Shown: positions 23,003 through 35,400, numbered from the stretch's first letter. The stretch: 64,000 nt of DNA from Atherix ibis (GCA_958298945.1 OY282610.1:34293667-34357666), one strand, 5' to 3'. The notes: generated from the sequence alone by a model not told the origin. Translations and numbers: made by a program.

Positions 23003-24536
23003 AATTTTTCAACATAATCTCCTTTTTATGTTCTATACACTTTTCCAACCTTTTTTCCAAAATTTTTATCCCCTCCAAAAAATAGGATTTCGGAAGTTCT
23101 GCAAAATACTAATCCGTTTGAGCAATGACGTCCTTGTTGGAAGTGAACCGTCGTCCGCCAAGCCATTTCTTCAGATTGGGGAAAAGAAAATAGTCACTCG
23201 GGGCCAAATCTGGTGAATAAGCGGGATGCTGCAACAATTCCATTCTCAATTCCACAATTTTGGCCATGGAAACAGCGCAGGTGTGCACACGCGCATTGTC
23301 CTGATGCAAGAGGATTTTTTCTTCTTCAGATGGGGGCGTTTCTCTTTGATTTCCTCGCTTAACCGTTGCATTAACGACGCGTAATACGCTCCTGTTATTG
23401 TTTTTCCTTTTTCCACAATTTTGGCCATGGAAACAGCGCAGGTGTGCACACGCGCATTGTCCTGATGCAAGAGGATTTTTTCTTCTTTAGATGGGGGCGT
23501 TTCTCTTTGATTTCCTCGCTTAACCGTTGCAATAACGACGCGTAATACGCTCCTGTTATTGTTTTTCCTTTTTCCACAATTTTGGCCATGGAAACAGCGC
23601 AGGTGTGCACACGCGCATTGTCCTGATGCAAGAGGATTTTTTCTTCTTCAGATGGGGGCGTTTCTCTTTGATTTCCTCGCTTAACCGTTGCAATAACGAC
23701 GCGTAATACGCTCCTGTTATTGTTTTTCCTTTTTCCACAATTTTGGCCATGGAAACAGCGCAGGTGTGCACACGCGCATTGTCCTGATGCAAGAGGATTT
23801 TTTTCTTCTTCAGATGAGGGCGTTTCTCTTTGATTTCCTCGCTCAACCGTTGCAATAACGACGCGTAATACGCTCCTGTTATTGTTTTTCCTTTTTCCAA
23901 GTAGTCGATAAAAATGATGCCCTACGAATCCCAAAAGACCGTGGCCATCACCTTGCCGGCCGATGGCACAGTTTTTGCCTTCTTCGGAGCCCGTTCACCC
24001 TTGAAAATCCACTGTGATGACTGTCTCTTTGTTTCTGGAGTGTAGTAGTGTAACCAGGTTTCGTCCACAGTGACATACCGACGAAGGAATTCGGCATGAT
24101 TGCGATGAAAGAGTGCAAACATAGCCTCAGAGTCCACTACACGATTGCGCTTATTCTCCTCTGAGAGCAAACGCGGCACCCATCTTGCCAACATTTTTTT
24201 CACAGACAATTTTTCATGCAAAATTGAAGCGACTGTACCTTGTGATATACCCGTGGCCTCAACTACTTCGCGCACTTTTATTCGCCGATCGTTCAAAATC
24301 AGATCGTGGATTTTGTCGATGATTTCAGGAGTAGACACCTCAACTGGGCGGCCTGAACGATGTGCATCTTTTGTGGATGAACGGCCACGTTTAAATTCAT
24401 TCACCCAATTGTAAACCGTCGCAAACACAGGTGCAGATGTGCCATGAACTGCATGCAACTCGGCTTTGATTTCTTTCGGGCGTAAGGCTTTCAAATGGAG
24501 ATGTTTGATGACAGCCTTAAACTCGCTTTTTTCCAT
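23003..24536 (-). pseudogene. Mariner transposase pseudogene with repeated catalytic core
   Basis: Reading starts at MEKSEFKAVIK (24536) and follows the 27237 protein closely through VTVDETWLHYY (first catalytic Asp present) to ATVFWDS. There a CAG codon has become TAG (stop around 23920). Beyond it, the stretch from KGKTITGAYYASLLQ to HQDNARVHTCAVSMAKIVE is repeated four times. Because 161 is not a multiple of three, each copy changes the reading frame. The last copy continues into ELRMELLQHPAYSPDLAPSDYF and a shifted C-terminus. A functional enzyme is impossible. Confidence 0.93.
23252..23899 (-). repeat. 161-bp tandem repeat, four copies, within transposase
   Basis: The landmark ggccatggaaacagcgcagg occurs at 23262, 23423, 23584 and 23745, exactly 161 bp apart. 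Copies differ at only a handful of bases. The repeat junction joins KIVE to KGK at the five-base word tggaa, which is found at both edges of the normal single copy. Confidence 0.95.
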
Positions 24537-24697
24537 TGTTATGCACAAATAAATGTCGTTAACTTTAATCGACGATAGAAATTGATCTACGCTATGGATC
24601 AAGCTGTCAAAAATGCTACTTACAAAAAAAAAATCTTTACCGACACTACAAGCGCAATTTCTTGGATTTTCTAAGGACTTATTGAACGACCCTCGTA

Positions 24698-27097
24698 TAT
24701 TTTTAATGCTGCGAATTTTCAATAGATGGCGCTGCATTTTGTATGATTTAAATATAAAGTTCTGTTATTTTTGGGACACACTGTGTAAATTGTCCACAAT
24801 GCATTTAATTACGAAAAATCCCCAAAAAATCATAGCGTTCAAATACGTATGATCGATAGTCCATGTGGTATATACCCACGCAAGAAAATTATCAAGAAAA
24901 TTGCAACAAAAAAATAAAATATCTCTTGTTACATAAATTGTAATTGTAAATGTCCATTAAAATTAAGAAGAAAAAAAATAATTGTTAGGAAAAATATCCG
25001 GTATTAGCATAATAATTAATAATATTTAAAATGATGGTATTTTTTTATTTTTTATCTACACAATACCACAAAAGAAAGGAACTGAAAGCTGACATAATAT
25101 ATGGTATGAGAATACTAAATGGATTACTTAAGAAGCTACATCTCCATTACATTTACTTTATGGGCATTTTATATCCATACATGTACTAACTATGTCGTAG
25201 ATAATTAATTCGATAGTATAGATAACAAAGACTATAGGTCTATGATGGTATATTGAAGTTATGGCTTTATTCATATTCGATGTGATCCAATGATGTTGCC
25301 ATCATATTGCATAATTTTTAATTAATTTTCCATTTTTCGATGACATTAATTTCTATTAACTTTTATTTATATCTTTTACCTTCATTTCAAATTGTTTATC
25401 TTTTCCAGATATCTTTAGATATTTGCTATAACCTAGAAAAAAGAGAAAAATATTTAACTTATTTTTTTTTTTTATTTAATATTCACACCATCAGAAAATG
25501 ATAATTTGTCCATAATTTCGGTTTTCAGGTTTCTTTTTTTTTTTTTTTTTATTATTCCTTATTAGAAAAAATTTCTTATTTAAATATGAATAATTTTTAA
25601 ATTTTAATTATTTTCATAAAATTTTTCCAAAATGATTCTTCTAATTGCAAAAATATCGAAAATTCAATAAAAGCTTAATTAACTAAATAACTATCTTTTA
25701 ATTATAATTCTTACTTATAGGTTATAGTTGACGACTTCCTATAATATTTTATTTAATCATCTACGAAAATAAATATTAAATGAAATTTTTCTTCTTATTA
25801 TTGTAAATATTTTATTTATTGTAATTTAGAAATTTATTCGAAGAAAAAAAATCATATTTCACTTAAGAATATTTATTATCTTAGCAAAAACCCCCAACTG
25901 GTCAGATCAAATGTGCACCGTTGAAAGCCCGCAAAAGTTAGTAAGGTTTGGTATGGTCTTTAAGTGTGGTAAGCTTAATAGAAAAAATATTAAGAAAATT
26001 TCAATTTTTGTTGGATAATATCACATAATTCTTATCCGACATGACATTTAGTTGTGGTTTCTTTTTATAATAAAAATGTTGTTTCTACACAAAACCAAAT
26101 TTGTTATTTACTATAAATTGAACTTTGTTATATTCCGAATATTTTTTTTTCTCTTAATTTTAATATCCTTTTTATTTCATTTCTATATAAAAAAACTATT
26201 TGCTTATTTATTATAATATTTGTTTGTTTGTATATTTTATTATACCACAAAATTTTTTTATACAATCTATTATTAAATTTGAGGTAGAAAAGTCCTTTTC
26301 AATATCCGTAGATGCATTCATAAACACGAGTAGTTTCAATCAAATTTCATTTGTAAGATTTCATTTTATTTTTAGAATTTTTTTATTAAATTAATAAAAT
26401 TATTCAAGGTTGAAATATTTGTTATAAATTACGGTTCAGATAAATATACATATTAGTTGGTGATTATTATTTATATTATATATCAGGAAAAACTACTGCA
26501 AGGTCCCCGGAAGATGAGTTCAAATCTAAAAGAGCAAATAATATTCTTTCTCTGTGGATTAGCTACAATTAGCATCAAATTTTGTAAATTAAATAAATTA
26601 TAATTAAAAAAATATGATAAGCTAATTAGTTGTTTTTATTTTTGCTAATAACTTTTTATGATATAATTTTTACTCTAGAATAATTAAAAAACATGTTTAG
26701 TATTATTGAAGAAGAATATATTTTGTATAAAATGAGAAAAAGTTTTAATTTTCATTATGGAAAATTCTCTATTAATTTGTTTTTCAAAATCTAAAATTAT
26801 ACAGGTTTGCATAATTTTAATTTAATATTTAAAAGTCCATTTAATGAATGAATATTTTTGTATAAATTTTCTAAATCGAAATCGACACATTTCAGTATGT
26901 ATTTTTTTTAAGAATTTCATTAATTGTTTCAGGTTTTTTTTACATGAAAATAATAAATATAAATAAAATTATCCATTTTTAATTTGGAGAATTTCCTCTA
27001 CTTAAAAGTGTATAAAATCCGTAATCGGAAAGATATTGTATCACATCGAATCAAAATATCAGCCATATAAGAAAGGTACTTTAATAAATAACGATAA
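24698..27097. other. AT-rich spacer between two sibling mariners
   Basis: No gene or transposon recognised. About 2.4 kb separates the amplified copy from the intact copy, which lie in opposite orientation. Confidence 0.5.
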
Positions 27098-27099
27098 TA

Positions 27100-28351
27100 C
27101 GAGGGTCGTTCAATAAGTCCTTCGAAAATCCAAGAAATTGCGCTCGTAATGTCGGTAAAGATTTTTTTTTTGTAAGTAGCATTATTATCAATTTCTATCG
27201 TCGATTAAAGTTAACGACATTTATTTGTGCATAACAATGGAAAAAAGCGAGTTTAGGGCTGTCATCAAACATCTCCATTTGAAAGGCTTAAGCCCGAAAG
27301 AAATCAAAGCCGAGTTGGATGCAGTTTATGGCACATCTGCACCTGTGTTTGCGATGGTTTACAATTGGGTGAATGAATTTAAACGTGGCCGTTCATCCAC
27401 AAAAGATGAACATCGTTCAGGACGCCCAGTTGAAGTGTCTACTCCTGAAATCATCGACAAAACCCACGATCTGATTTTGAACGATCGGCGAATTAAAGTG
27501 CGCGAATTAGTTGAGGCCACGGGCATATCACAAGGTACAGTCGCTTCAATTTTGCATGAAAAATTGTCTGTGAAAAAAATTTCGGCAAGATGGGTGCCAC
27601 GTTTGCTCTCAGAAGAGAATAAGCGCAATCGTGTAGTGGACTCTGAGGCTATGTTGGCACTCTTTCATCGCAATCCTGCCCAATTCCTTCGTCGATATGT
27701 CACTGTGGACGAAACCTGGATATACTACTACGCTCCAGAAACGAAGAGACAGTCATCGCAGTGGATTTTCAAGGGTGAACGGGCTCCGAAGAAGGCAAAA
27801 ACTGTGCCATCGGCCGGCAAGGTGATGGCCACGGTCTTTTGGGATTCGCAGGGCATCATTTTTATCGACTACTTGGAAAAAGGAAAAACAATAACAGGAG
27901 CGTATTACGCGTCGTTATTGCAACGGTTTAGCGAGGAAATCAAAGAGAAACGCCCCTATCTGAAGAAGAAAAAAATCCTCTTGCATCAGGACAATGCGCG
28001 TGTGCACACCTGCGCTGTTTCCATGGCCAAAATTGTGGAATTGAGAATGGAATTGTTGCAGCATCCCGCTTATTCACCAGATTTGGCCCCGAGTGACTAT
28101 TTTCTTTTCCCCAATCTGAAGAAATGGCTTGGCGGACGACGGTTCACTTCCAACGAGGACGTCATTGCTCAAACGGGTGAGTATTTTGCAGAACTTCCGA
28201 AATCCTATTTTTTGGACGGGATAAAATTTTTGGAAAATCGGTTGGGAAAGTGTATAGAGCTAAGAGGAGATTATGTTGAAAAATAAAATTTTTTTTTTTT
28301 TAAAAACAGTTTTTTTCCATCTTTTTCTAAGGACGTATTGAACGACCCTCG
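27100..28351 (+). mobile_element. Intact irritans-like mariner
   Basis: A 1252-bp element flanked by TA at 27098-27099 and 28352-28353. The left TIR is CGAGGGTCGTTCAATAAGTC; the right, reverse complemented, is CGAGGGTCGTTCAATACGTC. ORF, TIRs and TSD are all present. Confidence 0.95.
27237..28286 (+). CDS. Mariner transposase, apparently intact (DD34D)
   Basis: A 349-residue transposase. The start at MEKSEFRAVIK is preferred to the in-frame Met 12 bases upstream because the sibling and the irritans group begin with MEK. The N-terminus carries the HTH region (PKEIKAELDAVYG, YNWVNEFKRGRSS), then ARWVPRLL. The triad is complete: VTVDETWIYYY, HQDNARVHT and SPDLAPSDYF, with exactly 34 residues between the second and third Asp. 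The C-terminus is KCIELRGDYVEK. No stop or frameshift is present. It is the best candidate for an active enzyme here, and could in principle act on the broken sibling copies whose TIRs match. Confidence 0.95.
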   Translation: MEKSEFRAVIKHLHLKGLSPKEIKAELDAVYGTSAPVFAMVYNWVNEFKRGRSSTKDEHRSGRPVEVSTPEIIDKTHDLILNDRRIKVRELVEATGISQGTVASILHEKLSVKKISARWVPRLLSEENKRNRVVDSEAMLALFHRNPAQFLRRYVTVDETWIYYYAPETKRQSSQWIFKGERAPKKAKTVPSAGKVMATVFWDSQGIIFIDYLEKGKTITGAYYASLLQRFSEEIKEKRPYLKKKKILLHQDNARVHTCAVSMAKIVELRMELLQHPAYSPDLAPSDYFLFPNLKKWLGGRRFTSNEDVIAQTGEYFAELPKSYFLDGIKFLENRLGKCIELRGDYVEK

Positions 28352-28353
28352 TA

Positions 28354-28859
28354 CATCCATTTTTAGTATATTTTTTTGTCAAAATTTATAAAATATTTAA
28401 AACAAAGCATAATTTAAAAAAGCATATATTTTTTGTCATAACAACATTGGTAGTTTTATCAACCTTTTTGCGGAAAATTTCAGAGGATTTTTATGAACAA
28501 TTTGGTTTCCACTATATTTGTGATTAAAACTTATTTCATATTAAAGTACAATATAGAATTTAAAAAAAATATATTTTTAATAATACTAGAATTTTTCTTC
28601 CATTTTAAACATTAAAAAATTACTGTTTCAGTGTATTTGGTTTCCAGTATAGTTAAGGAGAAGATCATTTCAGGGAATTGGAGGTTTGAGGTTGCAGAAA
28701 TTTACTCGTAAATCTACAATAATAAATCAAGTAACGATAAATACAGTGAAACTCCAATTGAAGAAGTCAAGAACCATTTACATCAACCAAAAAATCAACA
28801 AAAAAAGGTTCGAATGCGACTTTTTTATTATGAAAGTTGACTGCGTGTCTGGCACTATA
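28354..28859. other. Spacer, no clear gene
   Basis: AT-rich. The ORF starting at 28686 is basic and may be the decayed N-terminal part of the Tc1-like relic that follows, but I cannot align it to named motifs. Confidence 0.35.
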
Positions 28860-29260
28860 AGATATAGTTGAAGGAGTATTATTGCTAATGATGGCTACAA
28901 GGACATAGCGGACATGTACGTGATTACTTCGGAATGGAGGATTTTTGGAGATAAATTTTCTCCTTCAGAAAGCCAATGACACCAAAAAAACTTCTTCTCG
29001 CTTGCTTTGGTCAATAATGCAAAAATAACGGCTTTGAATAAAAAAATATGGCGACTATAGTTACTAGATCATTATCCTATGAAATTTTTGTAGAGGTAGT
29101 TGGACCGCGAGGCTAAGACGAGGAATCCAATGGGCTATCAAGATCTCTGGAAAATGGTTTCTTGAACTTTTAAATGAAATTAATCCACAAACTCGGAAAA
29201 AGTTACTTGAGAGAGTGCCAAGAGTTTGTAGAGCAGTTAATCGGGCAAAGGTTAGTGTAC
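28860..29260 (+). mobile_element. Tc1-like transposase C-terminal relic
   Basis: Frame-shifted words around 29080-29260 read LDREAKTRNP-GYQDLWKMVS and later ESAKSL-like text, continuing to ...RAKG. They follow the order of the C-terminal part of Tc1 transposases after the DPN/E block (W..LDR.V..R.P...QDL......RC.AVI.AKG). Upstream 28960-29060 may hold the QQDNDPKH-type block, badly decayed. Identification rests on word order, not on an intact catalytic residue. Confidence 0.5.
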
Positions 29261-29844
29261 CTGCAATTATATAATATGGACTCCTGTATCAATATTCGTT
29301 TAACAGGAAGAATATAATTAGTAGCAACACTCTGCTCTATTTTTATGACCTTCGTAAATTTTCGAAAATATTTATATGAATTTCCGTAAACATTAAATAT
29401 TTCAAATGGAAAGCTTATTATTGTTAGTTAAGCTACTTTTGGAGTACTTCAAATATATTCGGAATAAAATAAATTTCGAATACCTTTTTTTTTGGAATCG
29501 CTAATATCATTTTTAGTTATTTACAAATATTAAGAAAAAGTTTCTAGCCAGACAAATATTGTATTTCAAATTCATTTTATTCAACTATAAATTGTGAAAA
29601 ATATTGAAAGTAATTTTATACTTGCGTTTTCTATACATTTATCATTCAATTTGTACGCGGAAAATGGTTATTCTGCCAAAAATAGTTTTGATTTATTATC
29701 ATCGAATTAACCATAAGTATATTATAAATTTAATAAAATTATATTCTATCCAAAATAAGAAAAGGCATCAATTCCCATCCTTGTACCTGATGTATAAGCT
29801 TAAATCCGCTGTTTTTTAGTCAAAAAAACACGTTTTTTTTTCAT
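29261..29844. other. AT-rich spacer, no gene seen
   Basis: Nothing recognisable. The ORF at 29604-29819 is low complexity. Confidence 0.45.
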
Positions 29845-30245
29845 AGAAGGCAAAAACAAATTTATTCAAACTACTTGCCCTCGCTAGCTACACATTTTTC
29901 CCATCTCTCGAGGCAAACCACTCATCAAGCCATTTTCGAACGTTTTAGTAAGAATCGAAGTGCTGCTCAGCGAGCGCGTGGCCCATCGACGAAAACAGGT
30001 GGTAGTCAGAAGGGTACATTCCGACTACCACCTGTCTTGGAGAAGATGTTGATGGTTGGCCGGGATCAACCCATCATTTCTTGCATTTAGAATTCTCGAA
30101 ATTTATCCACTTTTCATCGCCTGTCACAATCCGATGCAGGAACGACTTTCTTTTTTGTCTGGCGAGCAAGATTTCGCATGTGTTTTGGCGTCGCTCAAAA
30201 TTGCTGTATTTGAACCGATGAAACCAACTTCGGGACGTTGTTTCC
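29845..30245 (-). mobile_element. Mauritiana-like mariner relic with central deletion
   Basis: On the minus strand the text runs RKSFLHRIVTGDEKWI (about 30150-30100), so the first catalytic block is present. It jumps directly to PSDYHLFSSMGHALAEQHFDSY (about 30015-29950) and ends WLDEWFAS-RDGKNV near 29900. The second catalytic Asp and everything around it are missing. SDYHLF plus this C-terminus is typical of mauritiana-type (Mos1-like) mariners. The right side abuts a LINE fragment. Confidence 0.8.
29995..30035. repeat. Hairpin at the deletion junction
   Basis: acaggtggtagtc (29995-30007) and gactaccacctgt (30023-30035) are perfect 13-base inverted arms with a 15-base loop. The left arm is the coding sequence of SDYHL; the right arm is an inverted copy of it at the deletion breakpoint. 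Confidence 0.9.
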
Positions 30246-32470
30246 GATAAAGCACTGTCACGTTGTTGCGAACATAAAAGGGGGCATCAACAATCTTACG
30301 GAGGATTTTGGATTGTAAGGAATTGGAATGTTTCGTTGAACCCCAACCAAAGTTCAATTCCATATGTCCAAATATGTTTTATAATTGTTAGTTTCGAACA
30401 TTTGTACAGTAGTCTAAGAAGTTGTTGGTAACGTCTAGTAGCTCAAAGTTTTTTAGTCGTAGTGTATGGGTTCCATGTTTATCTGTTGTCCAGATAAAGT
30501 CTCAAATAAGTCCTTTATCATATTGTGGAGTCATGTTCCTATTAAGGTATAAAGGGTAGGTTTTCCAAGAATAAAACAGTAAAAATAATGTGAGCACTCC
30601 CCATCTCTTAAACCAGGATTGAAGGTTGTGGATATGGAATTGCAAATTGTTGAAAGCTATGTCAGGATTTGTATGGATATCTTCTAGACTATTTTTGATG
30701 GGCCTACGTAAAATCACTTGTTTATGCCAATAAACTAGCGTCACTTACACTCTTGGAAGACAATATTACACGTGTTATTATCGAGATACCAGCCGAGGTA
30801 GCTCGAGGAAGTGGTTTAACCAAACACTTAAAAAATCAATAATAACACATTTTGCTCGATAATTGTTTGCCATCTTTCGGCGAAAAACTGAACAAGATAC
30901 TTATTTACAATCTCATTTCAATGGAACGATTTACAATGCAATATGCACAACTCCTTAACGATTAACGAGCCCTGGACACTTTACTTTATCATATTATGGT
31001 ATTTAGGTATAAAGAGGAAGGTTTTCCTTGATAAAGTGTGAAAGTAATGTGAGCACTTTTCTGTCCATTTACCCTCACTCCCCATCTCTTAAACCAAAAT
31101 TGAAGGTTGTGGATATGGAATTGTAAGTTGTTGGAAGCTACGTCAGAATTTGTATGGGTAGCAAGTATGGCCGTATCATCTTCATAAGTAGCAGTGATAG
31201 TACTAGGATCAGAGGGGGTGTTTTAGGTATAAATATTATATAAAATGGGACCAAAGATATTACCTTGATTCTGAGTTGATTGCAACTTGGAAAAAATATT
31301 GGGAGAGATTTGAATTTATGGTAAGAGAGTATGTTAAAGGAAGAAAGCTTTTAAGTTTCCAGAGGAGTCCAGGATGCCACACACGATCAAAAGCTTGGGA
31401 GATATCTAAAAATACTCCTGGGCAATACTCTTTTCTCTAAACAGAGGAGGCAATGTGATCAATCATGGATAGTGAGGGGAGTGTTCAGATCGGAACCCAA
31501 ACTGGTGATCAGGAATATTTTTTTCTTTAACTAAGACTGGGAAGAGTCGTTTTAATAGAAGTTTTTCAAAAATCTTACCAAAGATTAGTAAGAGGCTGAT
31601 AGGTCTATAGGAAAAAGGAGAATTAAGGGGGGTTTATTAAGTTAAGTAATAATTTTAGTGACAGAAAATTTCTAGAGTAAGGGAAAGAGTTTCAATACTA
31701 AAATTTATGGTAATTGAAAGAGTGCTAATAAAGTAACCGAGGATATCGGGTCGTTTTGAACTGGAAGTTGGCCAGGATGTTGGATTTGGAAGGGAAGTTA
31801 TTTCGTATGATGTATGAGATAGAGCTTCTTGAATAATATTTCCTCGAAAGTTAGCAACGCGGCAACCCCATTGAAGGTGTTTAGCATTGTAATCACCACC
31901 CGCGAGGAACCAGGCTCTAAGTGAGTGTAAGAATGATAAAAAGTCGGAACCAGTTATGATTGTGTTGGAATGCTACATTAAGATTAAATGAGGAGGTATC
32001 AATAGTAACAACTGTGGATTGCAGAGATTCGGAGGCGAAATTGGAGTGAATGTAACGTTTGATGGATTTTCTTACAAGAATAGTTGTTCCAACATGCGCC
32101 GTATTATCAGGGTGAATAGAATAATGTCAATGAGTCTGTTATGAAGAAGAATGTCGTATTCTTGTCGATGGAGATTCAATCCATTTGCGTGCTATAAAAG
32201 GACGGAGAGCGATTTTGCGGTGCACGATGACAATTATTTTTGAACAGTGACACATTGGACATCAAAGCATTTACAATTGGTGTTAGTATTTGCTTTAATT
32301 GCTCTATAAGTGAATTGGTTAATTGGGAGAAAATTGAGGATATATCAAGGGATAACAATGATAGAGCTGATGTTGCTGTTGATGAAGTTCTTGTTATTTT
32401 TGTTGTTGCTGTTCAATGTTGGTGACTCCTGCCACGACCGCAGCAAATGATAAACCTTGCTGTACTGGCT
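30246..32470 (-). mobile_element. Degenerate Jockey-like non-LTR retrotransposon
   Basis: Read on the minus strand from right to left. The tail of ORF1 is at 32176-32460 (LTNSLIEQLKQILTPIVNALM). The endonuclease start follows near 32195-32140 (ANGLNLHRQEYDILLHNRLIDI), with more endonuclease near 31920-31830 (FLAGGDYNAKHLQWGCR). RT motif A lies near 31430-31370 (FLDIS-AFDRVWHPGLLWKL-type), motif C near 31195 (ATYEDDTAILA, so YADD has become YEDD), then WFKRWGV near 31110. The C-terminal words STKHSNSLQSKILRKIVDAPFYVRN occur at about 30335-30260. Several frameshifts and stops. Not autonomous. Confidence 0.88.
30518..31160 (-). repeat. Direct duplication of about 130-150 bp inside the LINE relic
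   Basis: The stretch 30518-30677 (RT text NNLQFHIHNLQSWFKRWGV) is repeated at about 30985-31160 with around 85-90 percent identity by eye. The second copy has an extra 25 bases (ttttctgtccatttaccctc...) that fit the undisturbed gene, so the first is a deleted duplicate or the end of a second, nested relic. Confidence 0.75.
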
Positions 32471-35400
32471 GACTATGTATAATGGTTGGTTGTCTGGTTT
32501 TTTTTTTTGTTGTTCGGATTGATTTTCTCCTGCTGCTTTTTATAAATAGAGCATCCCTTATAATTTACGGGATTATTTCAATTTAGTCCAAGAAAATCGG
32601 TAATTTAGTTGGCCAAATAGGTTTTATAATTGATATACATTTCCTATGGTTATTCTGTTATCGAAATCGTCTGTTAGATTTAAATATTTTCGGTTTAATC
32701 AAGTTTATTTATAAAACATGGGCATACCCAACAGTTACTCAGAAAATCTAAAATTATACTTAACTTTATGATAAAATAAATAGAAAAGGAAAAAAGGAAA
32801 AAACAAATAAAAAATACTCACACACAAAAAAAAAAACGAAAACAGAATACAAAAAAAAAATTTCTTTGAATGCATAAATTACTAAAAATTGAATGGAATA
32901 GATTAAAGAATCAAAGGAGAGTCTTTTAATATTCTTTGATGATAACCTAAGGAGGGTATATAAAACTTTCAAAGAAATTAGCATTTTATTATCGAAATTT
33001 GTCCGATAAAGATTAATCCTGTTGCTCCTCCTATGGTAGGCTAATTTTATGTATATTGATTTGGACTCCCTTTTTTGTACTTGTGCATGTACAGTCCCAA
33101 AAAGGATCTCAGCCTATAATAATCGTATTCATATTTTATACTATCTTGTATTAGTTTTTAGATTTTTATCAATTTATGCCGGGCTTCGGTTTTTTTTAAT
33201 TTGAAATGGTTTTTTTTCATTGCAGTTTTTTTTTAAAATACTTTGTTTTCTAGCAATTGTATTGGCGTAAAAAAATAATTTTTTTTTTTTTAAAATAACC
33301 AACAAACAAAATTAGTAAAAAATGCGAAATCTTTATTTTTGGCATAAATTTATTGGTGTATACCTGAACAAGTGTAGCTATACTACTAAGTTTTTTATTT
33401 CAAAGCGCACGTAAATTTATTTAATATAAATTTGGATATAATTAACATATTCTTGTAATAATGTTGCCGCTTTTGAATGAAATATTTTATATTTAATTCT
33501 GTCAGATTATAAAAAATTTTGCTCAATTGTCAGCAAAATTAAATTTGTTTCAATTCATTTGTGTTAACATACAATTCTTTTTTTTTGATATTGATTTATT
33601 TTAAATATTGTGCTAATAATTATAACTATATTTTTTGTCTGTTTTTTTTTTAAGAAAAAAACTTGCTTTATCTTCAGTATTTTCCAGTGAAAATGATTTA
33701 ATCAACTTTCGAAAAGATAAAATTCAAAATTTGACTCTTCTATGATTTTTTTGGGTGTACGAAGATCTCAAATTTTTTATCAAATTTTGTAAATAAATAA
33801 ATAAAAATATTTTCGATTAAATCTTGTAATTTTTTTTATTAACGGAACCATAAAGTCATGATAATATTAAATAAATAGCAAAGACACAACCCGGCGCCGC
33901 CATTACAGCACGGCTCAAAGTGGTACTAAATTGATAAAATATTGATCGTTGATTTTAAGGAAAAGGGTTCTTTTTAGAACTGAATGGGAGAGATTTTATA
34001 AAAATAGTAAATGATTTTAAAGAAATTATATGAAAGTTGTTATGGGGTCAGTTTATTTAAAAGAATTTTTAAGAGAAATGAGAAATTTCACCACCCACAT
34101 AAAAAGACTGTTCCAACTCATAAGGTGCGATTAGTTTAGAAAATTTATATGGGAAAATTCGGTTATTCTTTTTGGTGTAATAAAACTTTTAATATAATAA
34201 GCAGACAAACTAACAGTTATTTGTCAAAGTTTATTAATGGTTCTTATTAATTTACACTTGAACATTAATTCCAAATTATCCAAACTTATTTTTTTTCGAA
34301 ATTTATGAATTTTTTGGTCAGAAAATTGTATTTTGTGATGAGGCTCATATCAGGTTAATTGGTTTTGTTTGATGAGAGTCAATTTGGGTTTAAATACTCA
34401 CGAGATATCGTCAGTCTACACCCCTTCCGAAATGAGTCCTGATCTGGTGTTAGGCTCAATGGACAGCAACCAATGATTACTTCCCTAATGTTATTGAAAG
34501 CATAAACTCAGCTGATATGTTATTATGGCACAAGAATCATAGATTTCTTGAAAACACGATGTGGCATCGCCAAGAATCAATTGGTTTCGAAAAACGCGAT
34601 TGCTAATTTTTGGTAGGGGAATATGTGAAATTACTATAAAACCAGCAACAATACATGCCTTAGGGGTGAACATTGAGCAAAAAGGACTTTTTTAGGAATT
34701 GCCACGCTGGCCATATGTCCATAATTTTTTTTAAACATTAATGATTTAAAATTGTCTTTTGAATAAAAAAATACCTTTACCAAAATTTCAATTTGCATCC
34801 TTAATGCACTTTAGTTCTTTGTTCTACCATATTTTCTATGATTTGCTCGCAAAATTTCAACCCTAAATAATTCAGCGCTAATGCAGTTTAAAGGATATTT
34901 TGCAAAAAAAAATCTTCACAATATTTAAAGTTTATACATATGATAAATAAAAGAAAATTCAATAAAAATTTCTTGTTTTTATAAAAATATCGACTGAAAA
35001 AAAAAAATCTCTGAATTATGAAAAGATAAATTTTCTAAGATAAATTATTTTCCATTCTCAGAGAATCTCTAACAGATAAACGTAATTGATTATACCAAAT
35101 CCCTGAACTATTGTCAGAGAATGATAGGTAGCATATTAGTTTTGAAGGTTGCTTTATGAAAAGGACATTTAATATTTTGTTCAAGGCATAATCAAGCAGC
35201 AGCATTACCAATACAAACATATAAGGTTGTCCAGTCAGAATGATTGATGCTAAGATTTTTCTCAATTTTTTTTCTTCTTTTGTATAATTAAAGTTATCTC
35301 AATGTTGGTTTCGACTAATATAAATTACAATTGATTTTATAATTAAATTCATTTATTCCACAATCTATTTGGTAATACTTTCATTCTAACTGAATGATTA

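Larger units (their letters stand above)
22938..24695 (-). mobile_element. Irritans-like mariner with internal 4x tandem amplification
   Basis: A 1758-bp element with TA on both sides (22936-22937, 24696-24697). Its ends pair with CGAGGGTCGTTCAATAAGTC, the same TIR as the intact copy at 27100-28351. It is about 480 bp longer than that copy because a 161-bp internal segment is present four times. Confidence 0.93.

Noticed and set aside
23252..23899. CRISPR-like array of four regular repeats
   Set aside because: There are no distinct spacers; the whole 161-bp unit is repeated and it encodes transposase.
34315..34680. KIVFCDEAHIRLIGFV, possible DD41D first block
   Set aside because: Only one short block is readable and the following 300 bp give no second or third block in order.
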